This document shows, in pieces, positions 1 to 8,848 of a DNA stretch of 64,000 nt. The translations under genes were made by a program, and so were the position numbers. The stretch is from positions 558,001-622,000 of the forward strand of contig NZ_AP031498.1 of assembly GCF_042854845.1 (NCBI RefSeq), given 5' to 3'. Within the stretch, counting starts at the first letter, position 1; every line of letters begins with the position of its first letter. Below the pieces are notes generated by a model that was given only the letters and a program-made list of their open reading frames with translations, did not search any database and was not told where the DNA came from. The DNA is from Maricurvus nonylphenolicus (lineage in GTDB: Bacteria; Pseudomonadota; Gammaproteobacteria; Pseudomonadales; Cellvibrionaceae).

Positions 1-990
1 ACCAGGCACGATCACAACGCGGCGGGCGGTTTCCAGCAGCATACCGACTTCATCCGGGGAGCTGGATTTAACCTTGCCGGCGTAGACTTCGTCGGCATCC
101 ATGGTTTCGCCAGCTTCAGCCATAACACCGAAGAGTACGTTGAACAGGGAGCGGTTCATCGCCACACACATGATTTGTGTCAGGATGATACCGGAGGCAC
201 CTACCAGAGAACCGGTCACGATCAGAGCGCTGTTGCCCATCACAAAACCAGCCGCTGCTGCTGCAATACCGGAGTAGGAGTTCAGCAGGGCGATAACCAC
301 AGGCATATCGGCACCACCGATTGGCATTACCAGCAGGATCCCCATAACACAGGCCGCCGCAACAATGCCCCAGAAAACCTGGGTGTTGGTTGGGTCGGTG
401 GTCATGTAACCGATGGCGATAATAGAGCCTACCAGCAGGATAGCGTTAACCGCTTTCATGCCTGGGAAGCCTTTAGGCTGGCCATCAATCAGTTCTTGCA
501 GTTTGGCAAACGCCACAAAAGAACCGGTCAGGGTTACTGAGCCAATAAATACCGCAGCACCGGTGGCAATCATGGCTACTGTGCCCATGCCTGCGCCTAC
601 ACCGGTAGCAGCGCCCACAGCTTCAGCAGCCGCTGCAGCCAAGTCACCTTGTGCGGCAGGTTGAGACTTCAGGAACTCTGCGGCAGCAATGGCCAGAGAT
701 GCACCACCACCAAAACCGTTCAGCAGAGCAATCAGCTGAGGCATCGCGGTCATCTGAATCTTGATAGCCAGGGTGGCGCCAACGATAGCACCTACAACGG
801 CACCAGCAATGATCCACTCGAAGCTAACGATTTCGTTGTTCAGCAGGGTTACAACAATCGCCACCAGCATACCGCTGGCCGCAAGTTGGTTACCACGAAC
901 AGCGGTTTTAGGCTTGGACAAGCCCTTGATGCCCAGAATAAACAGGGACGCCGCAACAATGTAGGCGATTTCGATCAAGTTCGCATTCAT
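1..990 (-). CDS. pntB: NAD(P) transhydrogenase subunit beta (partial)
   Basis: Membrane and NADP(H)-binding subunit of the proton-translocating transhydrogenase, which uses the proton gradient to drive hydride transfer from NADH to NADP+. Only the first 330 codons are in the window; the last visible residues are TARRVVIVPG, the start of the NADP-binding domain, so the C-terminus lies off the left edge. The N-terminus (MNANLIEIAYIVAASLFILG) and the series of hydrophobic helices match the PntB membrane domain. The ATG at 990 has the Shine-Dalgarno GAGGA 8 nt upstream, embedded in the last codons of pntAB, so the two genes are translationally coupled. It is the third gene of pntAA-pntAB-pntB. 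Confidence 0.95.
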   Translation of the reverse strand, partial: MNANLIEIAYIVAASLFILGIKGLSKPKTAVRGNQLAASGMLVAIVVTLLNNEIVSFEWIIAGAVVGAIVGATLAIKIQMTAMPQLIALLNGFGGGASLAIAAAEFLKSQPAAQGDLAAAAAEAVGAATGVGAGMGTVAMIATGAAVFIGSVTLTGSFVAFAKLQELIDGQPKGFPGMKAVNAILLVGSIIAIGYMTTDPTNTQVFWGIVAAACVMGILLVMPIGGADMPVVIALLNSYSGIAAAAAGFVMGNSALIVTGSLVGASGIILTQIMCVAMNRSLFNVLFGVMAEAGETMDADEVYAGKVKSSSPDEVGMLLETARRVVIVPG

Positions 991-993
991 GAC

Positions 994-1275
994 TTACTTC
1001 CTCTTGAACATCGCCAGCATGCGGTTGGTCACCATAAAACCACCCACTACGTTAATGGTCGCCAGAGCAACGGCAATGAAGCCCAGCACGTTTACCATGG
1101 TTTCGTTACCACCGTGGCCGGCAGCCAGAATGGCGCCGACGATGGTAATACCGGAAATGGCATTGGTACCCGACATCAGTGGGGTGTGAAGTGTGGGTGG
1201 AACCTTGGTGATCAGTTCGAAACCCAGGAATACGGCCAAGACGAACAAGGCCAGATGCATAATACTCATATCCAT
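994..1275 (-). CDS. pntAB: NAD(P) transhydrogenase subunit alpha part 2 (membrane domain)
   Basis: A 93-residue integral membrane protein corresponding to the C-terminal membrane part of E. coli PntA. It carries three hydrophobic helices (around residues 4-25, 38-53 and 60-85) and the family pattern TPLMSGTNAISGI near residue 31. In many bacteria, as here, the alpha subunit is split into a soluble NAD-binding protein and this small membrane protein. The start at 1275 has GAGGA 7 nt upstream. It lies 12 nt after pntAA, and its stop is 3 nt before the pntB start, so the three genes form one operon. Confidence 0.95.
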   Translation of the reverse strand: MDMSIMHLALFVLAVFLGFELITKVPPTLHTPLMSGTNAISGITIVGAILAAGHGGNETMVNVLGFIAVALATINVVGGFMVTNRMLAMFKRK

Positions 1276-1287
1276 GATCTAGTCCTC

Positions 1288-2466
1288 TTATTCAGCGGTG
1301 GCAGGTTCGGGTTGGGCGATACCGAGAAGTTCTTTCAGGCGAGGCTGAACGACTTCTCCGTTTAGGCTAACCACGGTGTCGTGCACAATCTCGTCCTCGA
1401 AATCGAGGTTGATATTGCCTTCATCATCGACCAGGTGGGCCAGCAAGTTTTCAATATTCTTGCCGTACATCTGGCTGGCGTGATGAGCCACGCTGGCAGG
1501 GACATGGCTTGGGCCAAGGATAGTCACGCCGTTAACGACGACTTCTTTGTCCAGCTCAGTCAGTTCACAGTTACCACCTTTTTCTGCTGCCAGGTCAACA
1601 ATGATGGCGCCAGGCTTCATGGACTGAACCATTTCAGCGGTAATCAGAATAGGGGATTTCTTACCAGGCACGGCGGCGGTGGTAATCACGATATCCTGTT
1701 GTGACAGTACGTCGGCCATAGCAGCTTGCTGGGCTTTAATAAACTCAGCAGATTGCTCTTTGGCGTAACCGCCACTGGTTTCAGTGTTTTCCGCTTTAAT
1801 ATCCAGCTCTACTGGCTTGGCGCCAACAGACAGGATTTGCTCTCGGGCGGCAGGGCGTACGTCGTAGGCTTCTACCACGGCACCTAAACGCTTGGCGGTA
1901 GCACAGGCCTGCAGGCCAGCAACACCGGCACCCATAATAAAGGCGCGAGCGGGCTTCAGAGTACCGGCAGCAGTCATGTTCATAGGGAACATTTGCTTGC
2001 TTTGCTCTGCGGCAATTAATACGGCTTTGTAACCAGCAATCATGGCCATAGACGAAAGAACGTCCATTGCCTGAGCACGGGTAATACGTGGAATCAGTTC
2101 CATTGCAACGCCGGTGACTTTGCGGTCAGCCAGAGTTTGGGCGAATTCCGGGTTTGCCAGAGGGTCCATCATGCCAACCAGAATTTGGTTGTCACGCAGC
2201 TTATCCAGGTCCCCTGCTGGGTCTTCCTGGGTAAAGCCTTGGGTCTGCACCTGAACAATAATGTCAGCCTGGCTAAATATGCTATTGCGGTCCTGTAGTT
2301 TTGCACCAGCCTCTTCATAGGCTTGGTCGCTATGGCCTGCTTGAGCGCCAGCACCGGGTTCAATCAGGATTTCTCGTCCTAATTTCACCAGAGCTGCCAC
2401 ATTTGCAGGGATTAAGCCGACTCGACTTTCCCCTGCGCGGGCTTCTTTGGGTACACCAATGATCAC
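1288..2466 (-). CDS. pntAA: NAD(P) transhydrogenase subunit alpha part 1 (NAD-binding)
   Basis: Soluble NAD(H)-binding domain I of the proton-translocating transhydrogenase. The N-terminus IIGVPKEARAGESRVGLIP is the alanine dehydrogenase/PNT signature; the Rossmann motif GAGVAGLQACATAKRLGA follows near the middle. I chose a GTG start at 2466 (392 aa): it has GGAGG 9 nt upstream and places the conserved IIGVPKE at the N-terminus, as in homologues. A longer reading frame upstream begins with 14 residues unlike the family. It is the first gene of the pnt operon. The upstream gap holds REP-like repeats. Confidence 0.95.
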   Translation of the reverse strand: MIIGVPKEARAGESRVGLIPANVAALVKLGREILIEPGAGAQAGHSDQAYEEAGAKLQDRNSIFSQADIIVQVQTQGFTQEDPAGDLDKLRDNQILVGMMDPLANPEFAQTLADRKVTGVAMELIPRITRAQAMDVLSSMAMIAGYKAVLIAAEQSKQMFPMNMTAAGTLKPARAFIMGAGVAGLQACATAKRLGAVVEAYDVRPAAREQILSVGAKPVELDIKAENTETSGGYAKEQSAEFIKAQQAAMADVLSQQDIVITTAAVPGKKSPILITAEMVQSMKPGAIIVDLAAEKGGNCELTELDKEVVVNGVTILGPSHVPASVAHHASQMYGKNIENLLAHLVDDEGNINLDFEDEIVHDTVVSLNGEVVQPRLKELLGIAQPEPATAE

Positions 2467-2710
2467 AAGCTTGATCCTCCGTAGTAGGCTCTTTTGAGCA
2501 CACATCATTTAAAGAACTACTGCTTTGTCTCTGTCTTTAAGTGCTAAACGTATAATTGTTGTTATAAATGCCCTTATTTTGGGCGGCCTGCGATTTTACC
2601 CGAACACGCCATAAGGCAACAGTTTATTTTTTGTCTGATAACTATAGATTTTGGCTATCACGGTCTGGGGCAGGTCTGTGGTGTCGCTCCAGTCGCGGTG
2701 CCAGTCAGGT

Positions 2711-2737
2711 CGGGGTACGACCCGCAGGCTCGGACCC
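2711..2737. repeat. REP-like palindrome, GCA-loop copy
   Basis: A 27-nt imperfect palindrome starting GGGGTACGACCC, with 12-nt arms, two mismatches and a central GCA. It is nearly identical to the element at 63611-63637, including flanking bases (cGGGGTACGACCCGCAGG at both). It lies in the 341-bp gap between the 3' end of the KAP NTPase gene and pntAA; apart from the two palindromes and the pntAA ribosome binding site I recognise nothing else in that gap. It is an extragenic, dispersed, hairpin-forming repeat, in keeping with REP/BIME elements. Confidence 0.75.
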
Positions 2738-2770
2738 CTTGGTTCGGAGGGAGGCGGATGGGAGGAGGGC

Positions 2771-2796
2771 GGGGACTGGTCCTGCGAGTCAGCCCC
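2771..2796. repeat. REP-like palindrome, TGC-loop copy (diverged)
   Basis: A second imperfect palindrome (GGGGACTGGTCC, then TGC, then GAGTCAGCCCC) preceded by GGAGGGCGGGG-like sequence. Its best relative in the window is the perfect palindrome at 63551-63577, which is also preceded by GGGGAGGGCGGGG. With the copy at 2711-2737 it makes a head-to-head pair, ending about 12 bp beyond the stop codon of the KAP NTPase gene. Confidence 0.65.
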
Positions 2797-2807
2797 CATC
2801 TTGGGCA

Positions 2808-5800
2808 TCAGCGCAGGGCAATGCCTCTGACCCAGTTCTTAAAGCCGTTAATGGCATTCTGGTGGGAAGATTTACAGATATTCTGGATCGGCTTATGCAG
2901 GGTTTTGATATGTTCCGGATTACAGCTCTGCTGGAGGGTCGACAGTACCTGCTTACTGTCCAGAATAGCGTCGGAGTCGAACAGTTCGGGATGAATCTCA
3001 TAGACCCCGGCCAGGGTGATCAGGCTTTCCTCACTAAAATCCGCCTGGGTTTGCTGTTGGCGCATGGCCAGGAAGCGGGTGCGGTTGATAAAGCGTTTGA
3101 TGCGCCTTGGTGTTGGCCGGGTATCGCCCACTGCCTTGCTCCATTTCTCCATACTGGTTTCAAATTGTTGGCTATCTGTTACCACGACTCTTTGGCGTTG
3201 GCGAATACGTTCGTAGGCAATATAGGCGAAAAATAAAACAGTGATCAGCAGGGGCAGGATAATCCACTGTAGTTCTGTGGTGGAGGTTTGTGGGGTGTAG
3301 GTGAGTTGTGTTGAGTCCTCTGTATTATTATCGTTTTCAGGTGATGTACCTGTAATCTCCTCCGGGTTGATGCCTGTGTCATCGGCGATATTAGTTTGAG
3401 CGATTTTGTCGGCCGTTAGTTCAGTTTTATTGTTTTCATCGGCTGCAGTTGTTGATGTCTCTGGAAGCGGGAAGGTTTGTCCCAGGTAGATGCCGCCAGC
3501 CAACAGGGCTAATGTGCATACAAGAGTAGCGCCAGCTCGTAGCGCAATTTTTTTCCAGGCGTTGTCTTTACTGGTGTTGCTGGTTTTATCGGGGGTTGCC
3601 AGGGAAGCGGACTGTTGCGCGCTGGTTTCCGGTACTGGCACTTCGATATTCACCAGTTTTTCCAGATAGCGGTGGGCTTTGGCTTGCAGTTCTTCTTCGC
3701 TAAGCCCAATGTGGGTATTGCGATAGTAGTTGGCAATGGCTTTGACGACTGGCTCCTCTTCCATGCCCATGATGACATAGCAATGGCCATTGGATACCAG
3801 GAAATTAACAGTCTCCAATATATCGAGGATACGCTTTTCATTGCAGCGATCGAGATCATCAATAACGATAGTCAATGTCGTTGGGCTTAAGGCTTTGCAC
3901 AGATCTTCGAACTCGCCAATAAATTGCTCCCGCAAACCAATCATGGAGCGCAGGTCCAGCGGTTTGCGATTGGCGCCAATCAGTTTTTTAAACCAGGTGT
4001 TGCCGGTAAGGTTGGCGATATTGGTGCCGACCAGTGACACCGTAATACCGAAAGACATTAGGGCGGACAGCCATGGACTGTGTTTCGCTAAATCGGTAGA
4101 TTTTCCACTAACTATTGTTTCGTCAGGGATAATAAAGTTGCCTGTCGTCATCCAGTAACCCAGTGGCACAATTAATAGCGCCAGGGCGGCTATGGAGCGA
4201 GCGGGATTCTTTTGTACCCGCAACCAGAGCAAATTAAATTGAAAAATCAGGTTGGCGGCACTGAAGGTGGGTGGCAGGGCTTCCTGGCGAATACGCTCCA
4301 GCAGACCGGCGAGAAATTGCGTTTCATTTTGGTGGTGCCAGGCGTTGACCCAAACAGGTCGAATTTGATGTTTGGTGAGGTCATTGCAAATCAATTTCAT
4401 CAGTGATGATTTACCGCAGCCCCACTGACCAACAATCGCGGTGGTCAGTGGTGGTCGGGTACGTTCGTTACGCAGGAAACGCGACATAGCCAGGGCGATG
4501 GGCTTGAACTCAAGGCGGTCATTTTTAACATCGTCTATTGGTGCGTCGCTGATAAAGAAATCATCCAGCGCATTGCCTAGGGATGTTTGTGCGGCAACCG
4601 GCATGACTAACAATACAATGCCTGCGCCGGTAAAAAGCAGTGCCAGTGTTATCGCAATAGGACTTGGGTAGTGTTTTGGTGTCAGTGTATTCCAATTGCT
4701 ATTGCCAAAATATTCAGCCATAGCGAAATGACTGGCGGCAATGGTTTTCCAGCCGTTGTCATTTTGTTGATGTTGCAGAATACCGTTGTCCGTTAGGCGC
4801 CATTGGTCCTGATCGTTTTGGATAATCCGGGCTTGCAGTTGTTTGTTTTCCCCTTTCCAGCGCAGGTTAATGGATTCTCGCAGTGTTGTTTCCTGCTCGG
4901 GGATAGCTTGGGATTGTTGTTGGGGAAGATACAGGGCGGGATTAAACGATACCCTGACATAATTGGTTTGCGGCTGGGTTACAGCTTTGCTTTGCGGGCG
5001 AGTAATGTCTCGCTGCATCGTAATATTGTAGGGAGAGATACTTCCCTGTTTGACCAAAATGCGTTGCACCGTATCGGTCATATTGCCGCCCAGATAACGG
5101 TCGCGTTTTTGATCTTTGGCGCTGACATAAGGCGTCAGTAGTAGTTCTGTGATTTGCGGAGAGCCATCAGCCGCTTCAAACCCGAGAGGCAGATAACCTT
5201 TTTCTTCGCGCAAGGGGAAGCGTTGTTGGTCAATAAAACGAATCAGTGCATCCAGGTCTGCGCGACCCTGTTTGGTTATGGCAGTTGATCCACCTTCGAA
5301 GGTAATGACAGTTGTGGGTAGTTGAGGAGAAGGTTGTGGAGAGATTGTTTGCTTTGGTGTTGCAGTGTTAACTGCGGTGAGGGTGCCTGCGCTATCGATG
5401 GTTGTCGCTAGGGTTTCGTCTGCTTTGGCTACCAGCATCTTATCGCCTTGCGCCTGTATCTGATTGTCTCCGTCAAGGATGTTATACACAGGCAGTTTCA
5501 GTGGTGCATTGCTTTCCTGTGCTTCAATCCACCAGTGATAGCTAAAACGCTGATTGCCATCGCTAAAGGGGTTATCCGGCGTTGGAGCAAACAGGGTTGT
5601 TAGCCAGCAGCCGATAATGGCAATCAGAAACAAGCTGGCGCTGAGTAGGTAACGGTTGGATGTAATAGGAGGGCGACTGGGTGTCGCTGGATCAGCGGAT
5701 GGAGGTGTTGTCGTTGTTTCGTTAGTAGAAGTAGATTCTGGTGGTTCGCTAAAGCGTAAGTCGTCCCGATACTGGGCTTTGTTTTCTTCGGCTTTGCTAT

Positions 5801-5819
5801 AAGACTCTTTGGCCGTCAT
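2808..5819 (-). CDS. KAP-family P-loop NTPase with large periplasmic insert
   Basis: A 1003-residue membrane NTPase. Walker A GQWGCGKSS lies at about residues 464-472 and Walker B TIVIDDLDRC at about 650-659; the DDLDRC ending is typical of KAP NTPases (Kidins220/PifA superfamily). Predicted helices lie at about 57-77, 387-410, 541-558, 583-600, 756-780 and 850-869. This places residues 80-385 and 781-848 outside the cytoplasm. Residues 170-292 (VITFEGGSTAITKQGRADLD to NYVRVSF) have the strand-helix order of an OmpA-like domain but lack its usual peptidoglycan-binding NxxLSxxRA motif, so that assignment is weak. The C-terminal RRIKRFINRTRFLA resembles the KAP sensor helix. GGAGG lies 5 nt before the ATG. 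It is a single-gene unit between uvrA and pnt. PifA of the F plasmid excludes phage T7, so a defence role is possible but unproven. Confidence 0.85.
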   Translation of the reverse strand: MTAKESYSKAEENKAQYRDDLRFSEPPESTSTNETTTTPPSADPATPSRPPITSNRYLLSASLFLIAIIGCWLTTLFAPTPDNPFSDGNQRFSYHWWIEAQESNAPLKLPVYNILDGDNQIQAQGDKMLVAKADETLATTIDSAGTLTAVNTATPKQTISPQPSPQLPTTVITFEGGSTAITKQGRADLDALIRFIDQQRFPLREEKGYLPLGFEAADGSPQITELLLTPYVSAKDQKRDRYLGGNMTDTVQRILVKQGSISPYNITMQRDITRPQSKAVTQPQTNYVRVSFNPALYLPQQQSQAIPEQETTLRESINLRWKGENKQLQARIIQNDQDQWRLTDNGILQHQQNDNGWKTIAASHFAMAEYFGNSNWNTLTPKHYPSPIAITLALLFTGAGIVLLVMPVAAQTSLGNALDDFFISDAPIDDVKNDRLEFKPIALAMSRFLRNERTRPPLTTAIVGQWGCGKSSLMKLICNDLTKHQIRPVWVNAWHHQNETQFLAGLLERIRQEALPPTFSAANLIFQFNLLWLRVQKNPARSIAALALLIVPLGYWMTTGNFIIPDETIVSGKSTDLAKHSPWLSALMSFGITVSLVGTNIANLTGNTWFKKLIGANRKPLDLRSMIGLREQFIGEFEDLCKALSPTTLTIVIDDLDRCNEKRILDILETVNFLVSNGHCYVIMGMEEEPVVKAIANYYRNTHIGLSEEELQAKAHRYLEKLVNIEVPVPETSAQQSASLATPDKTSNTSKDNAWKKIALRAGATLVCTLALLAGGIYLGQTFPLPETSTTAADENNKTELTADKIAQTNIADDTGINPEEITGTSPENDNNTEDSTQLTYTPQTSTTELQWIILPLLITVLFFAYIAYERIRQRQRVVVTDSQQFETSMEKWSKAVGDTRPTPRRIKRFINRTRFLAMRQQQTQADFSEESLITLAGVYEIHPELFDSDAILDSKQVLSTLQQSCNPEHIKTLHKPIQNICKSSHQNAINGFKNWVRGIALR

Positions 5820-5860
5820 AACACCCTCCCTATGCTATCTATGATCCCAAGGGGTGATTG

Positions 5861-5883
5861 TGCCATGCCGGGGTGGCATGGCA
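5861..5883. repeat. 9-bp perfect hairpin between uvrA and KAP gene
   Basis: TGCCATGCC, a 5-nt loop GGGGT, then GGCATGGCA form a perfect 9-bp stem about 60 nt downstream of the uvrA stop and 40 nt upstream of the KAP start. No T-tract follows on either strand, so it is not a typical intrinsic terminator. It may be an mRNA-end stabiliser or an operator for the KAP gene. Confidence 0.5.
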
Positions 5884-5942
5884 AGCATGTAGGGTGAAGT
5901 GGACGCCGAAACAAGGTTGTTGGCGCCAGAATCTGAGAGATA

Positions 5943-8777
5943 TTAGCTGTTGCTTGCGGCCAAAATAGGCTTGAGGAAGCGCCCGGTGTGAGACGCTTTC
6001 TTTTTCGCTACCTGTTCCGGTGTGCCGGAGGCAATAATCTGCCCGCCACCACTGCCGCCTTCTGGGCCTAGATCCACCAGCCAGTCGGCGGTTTTGATGA
6101 CGTCCAAATTGTGTTCAATCACCACAACGGTATTGCCGTGATCGCGCAGGCGATGCAGTACACTTAACAGTTGTTGGATGTCGTGAAAGTGCAAACCTGT
6201 GGTTGGCTCGTCGAGAATATACAGGGTCTTGCCGGTATCGCGCTTGGACAGTTCCTTCGCCAGTTTCACCCGTTGGGCTTCACCACCAGACAGGGTAGTG
6301 GCGGCCTGACCCAGGCGGATATAAGACAGGCCTACATCCATCAGGGTTTGCAGTTTGCGGGCAATGGCGGGAATGGCATCGAAAAATTCCCGTGCGTCTT
6401 CCACTGTCATATCCAGCGCTTCGTGAATATTCTTGCCCTTGTATTTAATCTCCAGGGTTTCGCGGTTGTAGCGTTTGCCTTTACAGACATCACAAGGCAC
6501 ATACACATCCGGTAGAAAGTGCATTTCCACTTTTACCACACCGTCACCCTGGCAGGCTTCACAGCGGCCGCCTTTCACATTAAAGCTAAAGCGACCTGGT
6601 TTATAGCCCCGTGAACGCGCTTCCTGGGTGCCGGAAAATAATTCACGGATGGGGGTGAAGATACCGGTGTAAGTAGCCGGGTTAGAGCGTGGTGTGCGGC
6701 CAATGGGGCTTTGGTCAATATCGACACACTTGTCGAAATTATCCATGCCGTGCACGGCTTTGTGTGGCGCAGCTTTTAGTGTAGTGGCCCCATTGAGCGC
6801 GGTTGCGGCCAAGGGATAAAGGGTAGCATTGATGAGGGTAGATTTTCCGGATCCCGATACGCCAGTGACGCAGGTCATCAGGCCCACTGGAATTTCCAGG
6901 GTAACTTCTTGCAGGTTGTTGCCGCTGGCGCCTTCCAGTACAAGGGTTTGATCTTTGTTAAAGGGCGTTCTGTTTTCGGGGATAACAATCTGCTTTTTAC
7001 CTGACAGATAATCGCCGGTAAGTGAGCCCTTGGTTTTCATGATTTTTTTAACATCGCCCTGGGCAATCACTTCACCACCGTGGACGCCAGCCCCTGGGCC
7101 AATATCAATCACATGGTCGGCGGTGCGAATGGCATCTTCATCGTGTTCAACCACGATCACCGTGTTGCCCAGATCGCGCAAGTGAGTCAGCGTATTTAGC
7201 AGGCGATCATTGTCTCGTTGGTGCAAACCAATAGAGGGCTCATCGAGGATATACATCACCCCGACAAGGCCGGCGCCAATTTGGCTGGCCAAGCGAATGC
7301 GTTGGGCTTCACCGCCGGAGAGGGTGTCGGCACTGCGATTAAGGGTCAGGTAATTAAGGCCAACATCCACCAAAAACTTAAAGCGGTCGCGCAGTTCTTT
7401 AAGTACCTTGTCGGCGATTTCGGCCTTGGCGCCCTCGAAGGTGAGTTGCTCAAAATAAGCAAATGCTTCACCGACCGGTAACGTGGTTATTTCCGGCAGG
7501 GTGCGGTTATCCACAAAAACATTGCGGGCATCTTTGCGCAAGCGGGTGCCTTCACACTCCGGACAGTTTTGGCTGGAAACGAATTTGGCTAGCTCTTCAC
7601 GCACGCTTTGGGATTCGGTTTCCTTGTAGCGGCGGCTCATATTATTTATCACGCCTTCAAAAGTGTGATTGCGCTGGTAGGTATCGCCCTTGTCATTGGC
7701 ATAGCTGAAGTTAATCACTTCATCGCCTGAGCCATAGAGGATGACGTCGCGGTGCTTTTTCTTGAGTTTTTTCCAGGGGGTATCAATGGAAAACCCATAG
7801 TGGTCAGATAGCGAGGTCAGCAGGTGGAAGTAGTAATAATTGCGTCTGTCCCAACCGCGAATGGCGCCTTCAGCCAAGGAGGCTTCTGGAAATTGGATGA
7901 CCTTGTCTTCATCGAAATACTGGCTGACACCCAGGCCGTCACAGCTGGGACAGGCGCCAGCGGGATTGTTAAATGAGAACAGCCGAGGTTCCAGCTCAGT
8001 TAATGAGTAATCGCACACGGGGCAAGCGTGTTTGGCTGAGAAGGTGCGATCCTCTTCCTCGCCATCCATAAAACTGATGGCGGCCAGGCCGTCGGTGAGT
8101 TGTAGGGCAGTTTCGAAAGATTCAGCCAGGCGTAACTGTAAGTCATCGCGGACTTTAAAGCGGTCGACGACCACTTCAATGGTGTGTTTCTTTTTCTTGT
8201 CCAGCGCGGGCACATCATCCAGGTCAACGACCAGGCCATCGATACGGGCGCGGACAAAGCCGTCACGGCGCAACTGCTCAAAGGTATGTAAATGTTCACC
8301 TTTCCGGTTACGCACCAGTGGCGCCAGCAGCATAATTTTGCTGCCCTCCGGCAGTGCCAGAACCTGATCAACCATTTCGCTAACGGTCTGTGCCGCCAGT
8401 GGTTCGCCATGAATTGGGCAGCGAGGTTCGCCGACACGCGCAAACAGTAAGCGCAGGTAATCGTAGATTTCGGTAATAGTGCCTACGGTCGAACGGGGAT
8501 TGTGGGACGTTGATTTCTGCTCGATGGAAATCGCTGGGCTCAAGCCTTCCACATGATCGACATCCGGCTTTTCCATCATCGACAGGAATTGGCGGGCATA
8601 GGTGGACAGAGATTCAACGTAGCGCCGTTGGCCTTCGGCGTAGAGGGTATCAAAGGCCAGGGAGGATTTGCCGGAGCCCGACAGGCCGGTGATAACAATC
8701 AGCTTGTCACGGGGAATGTCGAGGTCAATATTCTTCAGGTTATGGGTGCGGGCGCCACGTACAAAAATCGTATCCAC
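5943..8777 (-). CDS. uvrA: UvrABC excinuclease subunit A
   Basis: DNA damage-recognition ATPase of nucleotide excision repair; it loads UvrB at lesions. At 944 aa it matches the E. coli length. Visible features are the N-terminal Walker A GLSGSGKSS (about residues 31-39), a first zinc module with CPVC and CPSC, ABC signatures LSGGEAQRIRLASQIG and LSGGEAQRVKLAKEL, a second Walker A GVSGSGKSTLI, and the second zinc finger CEAC...CDVC. Both nucleotide-binding domains look intact. It is transcribed away from the YajR-like/ssb pair, the arrangement familiar from pseudomonads, but here three extra genes sit between. Only a weak LexA-like CTG-N10-CAG lies upstream. Confidence 0.98.
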   Translation of the reverse strand: MDTIFVRGARTHNLKNIDLDIPRDKLIVITGLSGSGKSSLAFDTLYAEGQRRYVESLSTYARQFLSMMEKPDVDHVEGLSPAISIEQKSTSHNPRSTVGTITEIYDYLRLLFARVGEPRCPIHGEPLAAQTVSEMVDQVLALPEGSKIMLLAPLVRNRKGEHLHTFEQLRRDGFVRARIDGLVVDLDDVPALDKKKKHTIEVVVDRFKVRDDLQLRLAESFETALQLTDGLAAISFMDGEEEDRTFSAKHACPVCDYSLTELEPRLFSFNNPAGACPSCDGLGVSQYFDEDKVIQFPEASLAEGAIRGWDRRNYYYFHLLTSLSDHYGFSIDTPWKKLKKKHRDVILYGSGDEVINFSYANDKGDTYQRNHTFEGVINNMSRRYKETESQSVREELAKFVSSQNCPECEGTRLRKDARNVFVDNRTLPEITTLPVGEAFAYFEQLTFEGAKAEIADKVLKELRDRFKFLVDVGLNYLTLNRSADTLSGGEAQRIRLASQIGAGLVGVMYILDEPSIGLHQRDNDRLLNTLTHLRDLGNTVIVVEHDEDAIRTADHVIDIGPGAGVHGGEVIAQGDVKKIMKTKGSLTGDYLSGKKQIVIPENRTPFNKDQTLVLEGASGNNLQEVTLEIPVGLMTCVTGVSGSGKSTLINATLYPLAATALNGATTLKAAPHKAVHGMDNFDKCVDIDQSPIGRTPRSNPATYTGIFTPIRELFSGTQEARSRGYKPGRFSFNVKGGRCEACQGDGVVKVEMHFLPDVYVPCDVCKGKRYNRETLEIKYKGKNIHEALDMTVEDAREFFDAIPAIARKLQTLMDVGLSYIRLGQAATTLSGGEAQRVKLAKELSKRDTGKTLYILDEPTTGLHFHDIQQLLSVLHRLRDHGNTVVVIEHNLDVIKTADWLVDLGPEGGSGGGQIIASGTPEQVAKKKASHTGRFLKPILAASNS

Positions 8778-8848
8778 GAAAGTCTACCTAACTGCGGGTC
8801 AAGCCAGCCAGTATACGATGTTTTGCCAAGTGAGGCTAAATATCCCTC

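Noticed and set aside
2568..3236. 222-codon frame on the plus strand across the REP region and KAP gene end
   Set aside because: It is antisense to the C-terminus of the KAP NTPase and its translation shows no domain; the minus-strand protein has clear motifs.
8793..8808. Weak LexA-like CTG-N10-CAG upstream of uvrA
   Set aside because: It lacks the inner T/A bases and the AT-rich centre of the CTGT-N8-ACAG consensus; the box before yebG shows what a real site looks like here.
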